A stretch of DNA of 64,000 nt, taken from positions 4,717 to 68,716 of the forward strand of contig CAZDQC010000002.1 in the NCBI GenBank assembly GCA_964507245.1. The letters are read 5' to 3'. The position numbers were made by a program, and so were the translations under genes. Below the pieces are notes generated by a model, which was given only the letters and a program-made list of their open reading frames with translations, was not told the DNA's origin and made no database searches. The stretch comes from GCA-2731375 sp964507245. GTDB taxonomy: Bacteria; Pseudomonadota; Alphaproteobacteria; GCA-2731375. This document shows, in pieces, positions 52,432 to 61,187 of this stretch (position 1 is its first letter; every line of letters starts with the position of its first letter).

Positions 52432-53129
52432 TGGCTGGATCGCACTTGACCATCGGCATTTTGGAATGTGGTGCTGTAGCGACCCCATTGCAAGCTCACA
52501 CCCCAAGCTACACGGAAGCCTTCCGGCGATTTTTATCGCCAGATGGCAGCGGTCCCGTGTTGAAATCTTATCGCTGCTATGGGGGCAAGTTTCCGAGGAG
52601 GGGTGACGAGTGTGACGGCTGGTTGATCACGGGCAGCGCGGCCAGTGTCTATGACGGTGACGAATGGATTGGTGATCTAGAGGATTTCGCCCGCAGTGCA
52701 GCTGAATCAAGGCCACTGGCGGGCATCTGCTTCGGCCACCAACTGATCGCTCAGGCCTTTGGCGGAAGGGTAGGAAGAGCGCTAGGCTGGGGCATCGGTG
52801 TCCACCGTCATGAACTATCGGAAGACGGCTCACCCATTTCCTATCTGGAACTATTGGCTTCGCACCAGGACCAGGTGATCACCCCGCCCAGCCAGGCGCG
52901 CGTTCTGGGCGGGAGTGAATTTTGCCCCATCGGCGCTATGACGATTGGGCAGAATGTCTTGACAATTCAAAACCATCCGGAAATGACCAGGGAATTTGCG
53001 AAAAACCTCTACGACAGCCGCCGGCAACGTATTGGAGAAGAAACTGTAGAAGCGGCTCTTGCAGATCTGTCTCGACCAACCAACGAGGCCGATGTGCGCG
53101 AATGGATATTGACGTTTCTCGGCTGTTAA
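52431..53129 (+). CDS. Class I glutamine amidotransferase-like protein
   Basis: A 232-residue type 1 glutamine amidotransferase domain of the GMP-synthase-like group. The nucleophile elbow is GICFGHQLIAQAFGG (Cys about residue 100), and the His is in QNHPEM, followed by the usual Glu position. There is no partner synthetase domain, as in the stand-alone YfeJ/PuuD-like or gamma-glutamyl-polyamine-type hydrolases. The start ATG 52431 overlaps the tail stop of the hydratase remnant, so it was probably translated from a joint operon; the upstream damage may change its expression. Confidence 0.88.
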   Translation: MAGSHLTIGILECGAVATPLQAHTPSYTEAFRRFLSPDGSGPVLKSYRCYGGKFPRRGDECDGWLITGSAASVYDGDEWIGDLEDFARSAAESRPLAGICFGHQLIAQAFGGRVGRALGWGIGVHRHELSEDGSPISYLELLASHQDQVITPPSQARVLGGSEFCPIGAMTIGQNVLTIQNHPEMTREFAKNLYDSRRQRIGEETVEAALADLSRPTNEADVREWILTFLGC

Positions 53130-54595
53130 CGGTGTGCCCCGGGCGCGCCGAGACGGGAGGAGGTGGAGAGGGCAATGCGGGCGGCGGCCCCCTTGCTGTT
53201 GGCGTGCAGACCGCCATAAGGCCCGCGTTTGATAAAAGACCCGTCACCAGGCCGCCCCAGATATTCGCCCCTATTGATGATCACTCGGCCCCGCGAGAGC
53301 ACAGTCTCGGTAAAGCCGCGCACTTTCATCCCTTCATAGGCGTTGTAGTCGATGTTCATATGATGAGTGTGGGGATTATGCAACGAAATGACCTCTTCCC
53401 GCTCGGGGTCGAATATTACGATATCAGCGTCACTCCCTACAGCAATGGTACCTTTTTTTGGAAATAGGCCGAAGATCTTAGCCGGTGACGTGGAAGTCAA
53501 TTCGACGAACCGGTTTAGCGAAATATTTCCGTGGTTGACGCCCCGTTGAAATATCAGGCTCATACGGTTTTCCACCCCGGGACCGCCGTTGGGAATTTGG
53601 CTGAAATCGTCCCGGCCCAGTTCCTTTTGATCCTTCATACAGAAAGGGCAATGATCGGTTGAAATCACATCCAGGCAAGAATTACGTAGCCCGCTCCATA
53701 GTTCTTCCTGGTTCCATTTTTCCCGTAAGGGCGGGGTCAGCACGTATTTAGCGCCGTCGAAGCCGGGTTCGTCGTAACAATCCATGTCTAGCAAAAGATA
53801 CTGCGGACAGGTTTCCGCATGAGCCATGACGCCTCTAGCTTGGGCCATGCGCAACTGTTCCAGGGCATCGAAACAACTTAAATGCACCAGATAGACCGGA
53901 GCTTGTGCCACCTCGGCAATAGCCAGAGCCCGGTGCGCGCCTTCCGCCTCCAGACGGGTCGGGCGGGTAAGGGCGTGGTATTTAGGACCAATATTGCCTT
54001 CCGATAGTGCGATCTTTACCAATTCATCGATGACAATGCCGTTTTCCGCATGCATGCAGACCAGGGTGCCGTCTTCACCTGCCTTGCGCATGGCGCGAAA
54101 GATGGTGCCGTCGTCGGATAGCATGACGCCAGGATAGGCCATGAACATTTTGTACGAGGTCACGCCCTCGTCAGACAGGCGCCGCATTTCTTGCAGCCGG
54201 TCCTCGGGCATGTCAGTGATGACCATGTGAAAACCATAATCGATGGCAGTACGTCCAGCTGCCTTTTCTTTCCAAGCATCTAAGGCATCGAGTGTTGAGG
54301 TGCCCTTGGTCTGAATGGCGAAGTCCACGATGGTGGTGGTACCGCCGTAGGCTGCTGCCCGCGTACCGGTTTCGAATGTGTCAGAGGTGGTGGTACCACC
54401 GAATGGCATTTCAAGGTGGGTGTGGGGGTCAATGCCTCCCGGTATCACCAATTTGCGGGCGGCGTCGATAACGTGGTCCGCATCGATCTCAAGATTCCGA
54501 CCGATCAATGATACGGTTTCGTCGCCAATAAAAATGTCGGCGTGATAATCGTCTGTCGCCGTCACGATGCGGCCATTCTTGATTAGGACCGTCAC
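53126..54595 (-). CDS. hydA: Dihydropyrimidinase (D-hydantoinase)
   Basis: A 489-residue zinc hydrolase that opens dihydropyrimidine or hydantoin rings. All canonical motifs are present: GGIDPHTHLEMPFGG (metal HxH), the bridging lysine in SYKMFMAYPG, HAENG, HLSCFDALEQL, and the catalytic Asp in STDHCPF, followed by SQIPNGGPGVENR. The start is GTG 54595 because GGAG lies nine bases upstream; a TTG at 54610 is possible. It converges on the amidotransferase, sharing four bases, and is divergent from the polyamine-type importer. This is the standard branch, unlike the ATDE-type copy at 15379. Confidence 0.94.
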   Translation of the reverse strand: MTVLIKNGRIVTATDDYHADIFIGDETVSLIGRNLEIDADHVIDAARKLVIPGGIDPHTHLEMPFGGTTTSDTFETGTRAAAYGGTTTIVDFAIQTKGTSTLDALDAWKEKAAGRTAIDYGFHMVITDMPEDRLQEMRRLSDEGVTSYKMFMAYPGVMLSDDGTIFRAMRKAGEDGTLVCMHAENGIVIDELVKIALSEGNIGPKYHALTRPTRLEAEGAHRALAIAEVAQAPVYLVHLSCFDALEQLRMAQARGVMAHAETCPQYLLLDMDCYDEPGFDGAKYVLTPPLREKWNQEELWSGLRNSCLDVISTDHCPFCMKDQKELGRDDFSQIPNGGPGVENRMSLIFQRGVNHGNISLNRFVELTSTSPAKIFGLFPKKGTIAVGSDADIVIFDPEREEVISLHNPHTHHMNIDYNAYEGMKVRGFTETVLSRGRVIINRGEYLGRPGDGSFIKRGPYGGLHANSKGAAARIALSTSSRLGAPGAHR

Positions 54596-54773
54596 TGCAT
54601 TATTCTCCAACCTCTAAGAGTAGTGACAAAAATTAGCTACTTTACGTTTGGCGATTTAAAGACCTAATGTATCATCAATTTGGTGTAGTGCTAGGCAGAT
54701 CAGGCGTGGATTTTACCCCAGATTTCGTGCGAAGATTGGCGCGAGACGAAATTGCAAATATGGGAGGTAAGTA

Positions 54774-56054
54774 ATGAGCATGCAAAGAGATAAGAATGCG
54801 GGCAGAGCGGCAAATCTGAGTCGCCGGAAATTCATGGGGACGGCCGCCAGCGTTGCAGCTGCGGGCACGATTACAGGCTTCCCCAACATTGTACAGGCTG
54901 CTGATCCGATCCGGACCATCGGGCTGGGCGTAAGTATCATCAACGAGATTCAATCCAAGGCCGCCAAGGACGTGGGCTTCAAGATCCGCGGCCAAGCAAT
55001 TGACTACGGCGCTTTGTTTGCTAAATCTCTGCAGCAGAATGATCAGTTCGATGTCTCTGAATGCTACTTTGACATGTTCGATTTTATGATCCCCTCAAAG
55101 GTCTTTCAGCCCATTGATACTAAACGCATAAAGGACTGGGATAAGGTTTCTAATCTGTCTAAAACCGGCAAGTTGACCCCGGGCTCACAGGTTGGCCAAG
55201 GTGATGCGCCGGTCCGCCAGATGTGGGTGGATGAGAACGGCGAAAGAGCTAAAGGGCCATCTCGTTATATTTCCGCCGTGCCGTTTATCCATAATGCTGA
55301 TTCCCTCGGTTACAACCCGGATGATACCGGCCGTCCCATCGATAGTTGGGCCGAGCTGTACAGCTCCGATTTCAAGGGCAAGGTTGCGCTCCTCAACATT
55401 CCCCAGATCGGTGCCATGGATGCGGCTATGGGCGTAGAAGCTCTGGGCTTAATGAAATTTGGCGATAAGGGCAACATGACCCGTAAGGAAATCGACTTCC
55501 TAATTGATTTTCTAATTAAAAAGAAAAAAGAAGGACACTTTCGGGCATTCTGGTCGACATTTGGCCAATCGGTTAATCTGATGGTAAGTGGTGAAGTCGT
55601 CCTGCAGAGCATGTGGTCACCTGCGGTGACTGCTGTGAAGGCTGAAGGGGTGCCGTGCATCTATGCTTCACCCAAGGAAGGAATGCGCGGTTGGCACGGT
55701 GCTCTAGCAATTTCAGCCAAGACCAGCGGCAAGAAACTGGACCAGGCATATGAGTATGTCAATTGGTGGCTTGATGGTTGGGCCGGTGCGTTTGTCGCCC
55801 GTCAGGGTTATTACATGTCGACCCCAGCGAACACCAAGAAAAGTTTGTCTGCGGATGAATGGGACTTCTGGTACGAAGGTAAACCGGCGGCTCGTGAACT
55901 ACCTGATCCCTTCGGCTCGCCACTTGTCCCAAAGGGAAAGGTGCGTGATGGTGGTTCTTATGAACAAAGGTTCAAAAAAATAGCAGTGTGGAACTCTGTC
56001 ATGACTGAGAACGATTATCTGGTGAAACGTTGGACGGAATTTCTGAGCGCTTAA
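54774..56054 (+). CDS. potD: ABC transporter substrate-binding protein (spermidine/putrescine PotD type, Tat signal)
   Basis: A 426-residue periplasmic binding protein. The N-terminus has a twin-arginine signal (SRRKFMG at about 16-22, then a hydrophobic Ala/Gly stretch and a cleavage-like VQAAD). The mature part has the family's binding-cleft strands such as VPFIHNADSLGYNPD and KVALLNIPQIGAMDAAMG. GGGAGG precedes the ATG. It is the first gene of potD-potB-potC, with a strong hairpin between it and potB that should raise its share of transcript. The ligand is likely a polyamine-like cation but is not proven. Confidence 0.9.
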   Translation: MSMQRDKNAGRAANLSRRKFMGTAASVAAAGTITGFPNIVQAADPIRTIGLGVSIINEIQSKAAKDVGFKIRGQAIDYGALFAKSLQQNDQFDVSECYFDMFDFMIPSKVFQPIDTKRIKDWDKVSNLSKTGKLTPGSQVGQGDAPVRQMWVDENGERAKGPSRYISAVPFIHNADSLGYNPDDTGRPIDSWAELYSSDFKGKVALLNIPQIGAMDAAMGVEALGLMKFGDKGNMTRKEIDFLIDFLIKKKKEGHFRAFWSTFGQSVNLMVSGEVVLQSMWSPAVTAVKAEGVPCIYASPKEGMRGWHGALAISAKTSGKKLDQAYEYVNWWLDGWAGAFVARQGYYMSTPANTKKSLSADEWDFWYEGKPAARELPDPFGSPLVPKGKVRDGGSYEQRFKKIAVWNSVMTENDYLVKRWTEFLSA

Positions 56055-56093
56055 TAAGAACCATTCCTTAATGGGAATCGAAGTGAAATAATA

Positions 56094-56132
56094 GGGGGTC
56101 GTTGCGGCATTTGCCGTAACGACCCCCATTTT
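56094..56132 (+). terminator. Terminator-like hairpin between potD and potB
   Basis: A 15-bp stem (arms 56094-56108 and 56113-56127, one G-U pair) closes an ATTT loop and is followed by ATTTT. It looks like a rho-independent terminator or processing stop inside the operon. Such hairpins after the binding-protein gene reduce downstream transcript so that the binding protein exceeds the permeases. Confidence 0.8.
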
Positions 56133-56161
56133 CGACTGCGAATTGCCTGACGCAACCACTT

Positions 56162-57142
56162 ATGTCCAAGGTCGGTGATATACATCATGGTGGGTTGATT
56201 GGCAGCCAGCCCCGGCATGCGGAAGCTTTGGTTCAGGCTAAAATTTCCCATACTGAGGAGGGGTTTCCAACGGCCTGGCTGATCACGCCGGCAACTATTT
56301 GGCTGATCTTGTTTCTGGTTATTCCCTTGGTCTCTATCATTATTTTCAGCTTTTGGGAAAATTCCCCACAAGGGCTACGTCCGGCCTTTTCCTTGGATTT
56401 CTATGGGGAGTATTTTTATACCAAGGGTTTTTTTGATGCTGACTCAGATCGTTTCTTATTTCCCAGTGTATTTATCCGCACTCTTGGTTCAACGGTCTAT
56501 TACACCCTTGTAACCATGATCTTGTGTCTGATCGTGGGTTATCCCATCGCATATTTTCTCGCCTTGCAGGTGCAGACATTCAAATGGCAACTGGCCTTGT
56601 TTCTGCTGTGTATGGTGCCGTTCTGGACCTCGTATTTGATTCGTGCAGTAGCCTGGCTGCCTATGTTGGGCCGGCGAGGCTTGATCAACCAGGCCCTGAC
56701 CGGCCTCGGTATCGTGGATAAGCCGGTCAGCTTTCTGTTCTATTCGGAATTTGGTTATACCATGGCCTTGGTACAAATCTATGTGGTGTTGTGCATAGGG
56801 CCAATTTTCTTCTCACTGGCCAAGATTGATAAAAGCTTTCTAGAAGCCGCCATTGATATGGGCGCGACCCCATTTCAGATTTTTCGGGAAATCATTGTCC
56901 CAATGTCCCTACCGGGCGTGGCCATTGGGATGATTTTCATATTCGTCATGATCATGGGTGAATTCGCCACCGCCGTTGTTGTATACGGCGGCAAGACTTC
57001 GACCGCTGGTACCGTTATTCTCAACTACTATGGCATCGCGAATTATCCTTTTGCTGCCGTAAACGCGTTGATGCTGATGTTGTCCATGGTTATCGGCATC
57101 GTAGTTATTTTGCGCATTGTTGATATTAGGAAGGAGCTTTAG
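56162..57142 (+). CDS. potB: ABC transporter permease (PotB type)
   Basis: A 326-residue inner-membrane permease with an N-terminal polar segment, six membrane helices and the EAA loop EAAIDMGATPFQIFREIIVP (about 227), which contacts the ATPase. The sequence matches the PotB/PotH branch of polyamine importers. No good ribosome binding site precedes ATG 56162, and it lies 107 bases after potD beyond a terminator-like hairpin, consistent with reduced expression. potC begins one base after its stop. Confidence 0.9.
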   Translation: MSKVGDIHHGGLIGSQPRHAEALVQAKISHTEEGFPTAWLITPATIWLILFLVIPLVSIIIFSFWENSPQGLRPAFSLDFYGEYFYTKGFFDADSDRFLFPSVFIRTLGSTVYYTLVTMILCLIVGYPIAYFLALQVQTFKWQLALFLLCMVPFWTSYLIRAVAWLPMLGRRGLINQALTGLGIVDKPVSFLFYSEFGYTMALVQIYVVLCIGPIFFSLAKIDKSFLEAAIDMGATPFQIFREIIVPMSLPGVAIGMIFIFVMIMGEFATAVVVYGGKTSTAGTVILNYYGIANYPFAAVNALMLMLSMVIGIVVILRIVDIRKEL

Positions 57143-57143
57143 G

Positions 57144-57971
57144 GTGGTGCGCCGGACGCCGGAACGTTGGCGAAAATTGCGGGTGAAGTTTGGTTTTAGT
57201 ATTTATTACGTGATCTTTCTGCTGTTTATCTATGGCCCCATGTTTGCCATGTTTGTCCTGTCCTTTCAGGGGCGCCGCGGTGGAACCTCGTTTCCAATGC
57301 GTGGGTTTAGTCTCTATTGGTGGAACAAACTACTGGAACCATCCGTGGTAGGCGACATGCAAGGCGCCATGGGTCGCTCGATCATTTTGGCCCTCATGGT
57401 CATGGTTATCACGGCCTTGTTCGCTACCATGTTGGCCATGGCGTTTCGCAAATCGTTCATGTTTTCAAATGTCCTGTTCTACACCATCCTGACCGGCCTG
57501 ATGGTACCAGGCGTCCTGCTTAGCCTGGGCATGGCGATTCTAATGCGGCAATTGGGCCTGCCGCCAGCCTGGTACACATCCGGCCTAGCGGTGCACGTGG
57601 TCTGGGCCCTACCGTTCGGTTATCTGGTGATGATGGCGGTTTTTAACCGTTTCGACTCTAGACTGGAGGAGGCGGCCCGCGATATGGGTGCTGACGAATG
57701 GACGGTGTTCCGCGAGGTGACGTTGCCCCTGATCACACCTGGTGTTGTTGCTGCCGGTCTGTTCGGCTTCACTTTGTCCTATGACGAGTTTGCCCGCACA
57801 ACGTTGCTTTCGGGTGCCGAGAATACCCTACCCCTGGACATCAACGCATCGATGACCCAGCGTATTAGGCCCACACTTTTCGCCCTGGGCACGGCATCGA
57901 CGTTATTTTCATTGGTCATGATTTCCGTCTTCCTAGGGATCTACACTATCCTCTACCGCCGTTCCAGGTAG
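57144..57971 (+). CDS. potC: ABC transporter permease (PotC type)
   Basis: A 275-residue permease with six membrane helices and the EAA loop EAARDMGADEWTVFREVTLP. It matches the PotC/PotI branch. The start is GTG 57144, chosen because AAGGAG is seven bases upstream; an earlier in-frame codon lies inside potB. Its 3' end overlaps the convergent uronate dehydrogenase-like gene by 39 bases (57933-57971), so both C-termini are encoded by the same DNA in opposite directions. Confidence 0.9.
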   Translation: MVRRTPERWRKLRVKFGFSIYYVIFLLFIYGPMFAMFVLSFQGRRGGTSFPMRGFSLYWWNKLLEPSVVGDMQGAMGRSIILALMVMVITALFATMLAMAFRKSFMFSNVLFYTILTGLMVPGVLLSLGMAILMRQLGLPPAWYTSGLAVHVVWALPFGYLVMMAVFNRFDSRLEEAARDMGADEWTVFREVTLPLITPGVVAAGLFGFTLSYDEFARTTLLSGAENTLPLDINASMTQRIRPTLFALGTASTLFSLVMISVFLGIYTILYRRSR

Positions 57972-58763
57972 TCTGCCCGTAAACTCTTCTGCACAGATGT
58001 CGCCGCCCTGGTAGTAGTCAGCAATGGGGTTTGGTGTTCGTTTAGCTTCATTGGCTAAAGCGTAGTCGCGGTGATCTTCGGCCCGGTCCAATGGCCGATA
58101 ACCCAGGCGACGGGCGGGTTCGTTATCCCACCAGGAGCGTGCATTGTCGGATGCGCCCCAGACAATTTCATAGTGTAAATCGGGATGCTCCAGACCAATA
58201 CGGACCAACTGCACCAGATCACGCGGGCTGATCCAAATGGACAGACGCCGCTCGTCGACCGGATAGTCGTCCACATTGCCAATTCGGATTGCCATGACGC
58301 CAAGGTGAAACTTGTCCGCATAATAACTGCCAACAGCCTCTCCAAATGCCTTCGAAACACCATATCGGCTGTCAGGGCGGACCTTGTGATCGACGCTGAT
58401 GCGGGCGTGGCGCGAATAATACCCAATGGCGTGGTTCGACGAGGCAAAAACTACCCGCCTAATGCCATTGATTTGCGCGGCCTCAAACAGATTGTAACAA
58501 CCGACAATGTTAGCTCCATGGATGACATCCCATTCCGCTTCCATAGCCTGGCCACCCAGGTGGAGGACGCCGTCCACACCCTTTAGGAGGGTTTCCATCG
58601 CCGACTTGTCGGTCAGGTCAGCGGCGATGAATTCTTCGTCGCTGGCTAAATTCGCTGGCGTTACACGGTCGCTCAAGACAAGTCGGGGATAAATGCCCTT
58701 CAAGAGTTGGCGCATTCTAGAGCCGATGCCGCCTGCCGCGCCAGTGATCAATACCGTATCCAT
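57933..58763 (-). CDS. NAD-dependent epimerase/dehydratase-family protein (uronate dehydrogenase-like)
   Basis: A 276-residue extended-SDR protein. The cofactor motif ITGAAGGIGSRMR starts it; ASSNHAIGYY contributes the catalytic Ser and the YGVSK motif the Tyr and Lys. Segments such as HLGGQAMEAEWDVIHGANIVGCYN and LSIWISPRDL closely match uronate dehydrogenases, which oxidise galacturonate or glucuronate to lactones. That role is plausible but unproven here. It is the last gene of the minus-strand flotillin, potA, DAO set and overlaps potC by 39 bases in a convergent arrangement. Confidence 0.85.
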   Translation of the reverse strand: MDTVLITGAAGGIGSRMRQLLKGIYPRLVLSDRVTPANLASDEEFIAADLTDKSAMETLLKGVDGVLHLGGQAMEAEWDVIHGANIVGCYNLFEAAQINGIRRVVFASSNHAIGYYSRHARISVDHKVRPDSRYGVSKAFGEAVGSYYADKFHLGVMAIRIGNVDDYPVDERRLSIWISPRDLVQLVRIGLEHPDLHYEIVWGASDNARSWWDNEPARRLGYRPLDRAEDHRDYALANEAKRTPNPIADYYQGGDICAEEFTGRLPGTAVEDSVDP

Positions 58764-58766
58764 GTT

Positions 58767-60047
58767 TCAAACCACGCTGTGAGGTGTCAATTTTGTACCG
58801 TCGGAAAAGCGGCTGAAGCGGAAGGCATCCAAATTCAGCGATGGCTTCCCCCTCTGAATCAGTTCCGAGATTAAGCGGCCCACGATGGGGCCCATACCGA
58901 AACCGTGGCCGGAAAACCCTGATGCTAAAACCAGGCCGGAGGGGCTATCGATTGTGTCCAAGGTCGGCAGCATATCTGGAGCCATATCAATGTAGCCAGC
59001 CCAGCTGAAATCGATTTTGACCTCTGCCGTCTGTGGCAACAGGCGGTGCAATTTGACCAAGGCGTCGTTCAGAACCGTGTGGTTGGGTTCGGGATTGAGG
59101 ACGCGGTGGCGGGTCAATTCCTTGGCCAATGCAGACTTTGAGAAACTGCCGCCTGCAAGGTCTAAGGCTAGGCGGTTTAGATGTAGTTTGATGTCACGCC
59201 GATGGCTGGCAAAGCTGCCCAGGAACGCCCGCAAATTCAAAAAACTCTCGAATGTCAGGTCATGATCAGCGGAGCGTTGGGCAATGTTAAAGGTACCATC
59301 CCGGCGCTGCCGGAAGGCGACCCCTGTCCACGTCGCGGTGTGGGAGACAAGGGGCCCTGGCGTCGTCCGCGCGACGGAGCCCTTGATCCACATCTGCGGC
59401 AATTTTAGTCCCAGGCTGCGTAACATCCGGCCGGACCAGGCACCGGCGGCGCAGACTACAACGGGCGCACGGATTGTGCCCCGTTCTGTTGCCACGCCGG
59501 AGACAGAGCCGGCCGTGGTTTCCACTTCGAAAACCGCACAATTTGTACGGAATTCGGCACCGCGCCCCTCCGCAGCGCGAGCCAAGGCTGCAGTAGCCTT
59601 TCTCGGTTCTGCCTGGCCGTCGCTTTCGGTGAAAATGGCGCCGTAACAATCGAAGGCATTGCCGGGTATCACGGCCTCTGCCTCATCCCGCGTCAGGATC
59701 TTGGCGTCCAGGCCAAACTCCGCCGCCGTTTGCCGCCAGCCTTCCCATGCAGCGCCCTCTTCAGCGTTGCTGAACGTGACCATATTGCCGGCTGAAAGCC
59801 ATTCCAAATCGGCGTTCAACTCTCGCTCCAACCCGCGCCAGATTTTGTTGGATTCCATCATCAGGGGGATTTCGACGGGGTCACGGCCCTGTTGGCGGAC
59901 GAAGCCCCAATTGCGGCTGGATTGTTCGCCGGCAATCTCTCCCTTTTCACAAACGATTACCTTGGATCCACCCTTGGCCAAATAATAGGCGGTGGCGGTG
60001 CCGGCAATGCCTGCTCCAATGACAACAACGTCGGCGGTGCAATCCAT
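58767..60047 (-). CDS. FAD-dependent D-amino-acid-oxidase-like (DadA/DAO) oxidoreductase
   Basis: A 426-residue flavoprotein. The N-terminal dinucleotide motif VVIGAGIAGTATAYYLAKGG and the C-terminal LVLASGFSGHGFGMGPIVGR enclose the FAD. It belongs to the glycine oxidase/sarcosine oxidase/DadA group that oxidises amines or amino acids. It lies directly after potA (six bases) and before the uronate dehydrogenase-like gene, so it probably oxidises a substrate brought in by the PotABCD-type importer. Amine rather than sugar specificity is inferred. Confidence 0.9.
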   Translation of the reverse strand: MDCTADVVVIGAGIAGTATAYYLAKGGSKVIVCEKGEIAGEQSSRNWGFVRQQGRDPVEIPLMMESNKIWRGLERELNADLEWLSAGNMVTFSNAEEGAAWEGWRQTAAEFGLDAKILTRDEAEAVIPGNAFDCYGAIFTESDGQAEPRKATAALARAAEGRGAEFRTNCAVFEVETTAGSVSGVATERGTIRAPVVVCAAGAWSGRMLRSLGLKLPQMWIKGSVARTTPGPLVSHTATWTGVAFRQRRDGTFNIAQRSADHDLTFESFLNLRAFLGSFASHRRDIKLHLNRLALDLAGGSFSKSALAKELTRHRVLNPEPNHTVLNDALVKLHRLLPQTAEVKIDFSWAGYIDMAPDMLPTLDTIDSPSGLVLASGFSGHGFGMGPIVGRLISELIQRGKPSLNLDAFRFSRFSDGTKLTPHSVV

Positions 60048-60053
60048 GATCGC

Positions 60054-61166
60054 TTAACTGGTCGTGTCTTCGGGCCGTTGGGTTTCTTCCAGCAACATAC
60101 CGGAATCGGCCGTGAAACATAGGGTTTCCATCTCACCAACCTGATAGGTATTGTTGGCAAGGTGACGATGCTGTTCCACATGGACGAAGTGCCCAGGGCT
60201 GACTTCAAATACATCGGTTTCCAAGGTGCCCAGGAACTCCGTTGCCACATAAGCACCTTCTACCTTGTTAGCCATTTCTGGATTATCGCCCGTGTGCATT
60301 AGGTCGGCGCGAACGGAAAAATTCGCCTCCTGACCGACAGGCACCTGGCGAATGTGTTCGGGTACCCGAATATAATAGAGCTGGCTACCGGCCTCGACAA
60401 AGACCATGGAACCGCTGCGCGAACGGATTACGCCCTTGAAGATGTTGTTGTTGCCAATGAAATCAGCAACAAAGCGATTTCGCGGGTTTTCGTGGATCTC
60501 CCGGGAGGTTCCGATCTGCTGCACCACGGCATCGGACATCACGATAACCTTGTCCGCCAGGGACATAGCTTCCTGTTGCGAATGCGTGACCATGATGAAG
60601 GTGATGCCGGTTTCCTGTTGGATTTTCTTCAATTCCACCATCATGGTCTGACGCAGATTATAATCCAGGGCTCCGAGAGGTTCATCCAGCAGCAACACAG
60701 TTGGCTCGCTGATCAATGCTCGAGCCAAGGCGACGCGCTGTTGCTGTCCACCGGACAGGTCGGACGGCCGGCGATCTGCCAGTTGTTCTAGCCCGACTGT
60801 TTCTAACATCTCCCAAACACGCCGGCCTCGCAGGTCCCGGTCCATGCCACGCATTTTCAGGCTAAATTCGACGTTCTGGAAAACTGTACGATGAGGAAAA
60901 AGGGCAAAACTTTGGAACATCATGGAGGTGTCTCGATGGGATGGGGGTAAATCCGTGACATCCTGGCCCGAGATAAAGATACGACCAGCTGTCACTTCCT
61001 CCAGACCGCCGACCATGCGCAACAGGGTGGTCTTGCCGCAGCCCGACGGCCCCAACATAGAGACGAATTCGCCATGCTCGATCTCTGCATTAAAATCGAT
61101 GACCGCCCGGGTGTTGCCGGGGAAGGTCTTGTCCACATGCTCTATTACGACGTCAAAATCGGCCAT
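60054..61166 (-). CDS. potA: ABC transporter ATP-binding protein (PotA type)
   Basis: A 370-residue ATPase: Walker A GPSGCGKTT (about 39-47), Q-loop MMFQSFALFPH, signature LSGGQQQRVALARAL, Walker B VLLLDEPLGALD, His in MVTHSQQEAM, and a C-terminal TOBE regulatory domain. It supplies the energy for the PotB/PotC permeases encoded 3 kb away in the convergent operon. It follows the flotillin gene by 21 bases and precedes the DAO gene by six. Unusually it is not adjacent to its permeases. Confidence 0.9.
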   Translation of the reverse strand: MADFDVVIEHVDKTFPGNTRAVIDFNAEIEHGEFVSMLGPSGCGKTTLLRMVGGLEEVTAGRIFISGQDVTDLPPSHRDTSMMFQSFALFPHRTVFQNVEFSLKMRGMDRDLRGRRVWEMLETVGLEQLADRRPSDLSGGQQQRVALARALISEPTVLLLDEPLGALDYNLRQTMMVELKKIQQETGITFIMVTHSQQEAMSLADKVIVMSDAVVQQIGTSREIHENPRNRFVADFIGNNNIFKGVIRSRSGSMVFVEAGSQLYYIRVPEHIRQVPVGQEANFSVRADLMHTGDNPEMANKVEGAYVATEFLGTLETDVFEVSPGHFVHVEQHRHLANNTYQVGEMETLCFTADSGMLLEETQRPEDTTS

Positions 61167-61187
61167 GGCGGCAACTGGCTTCGGGAC

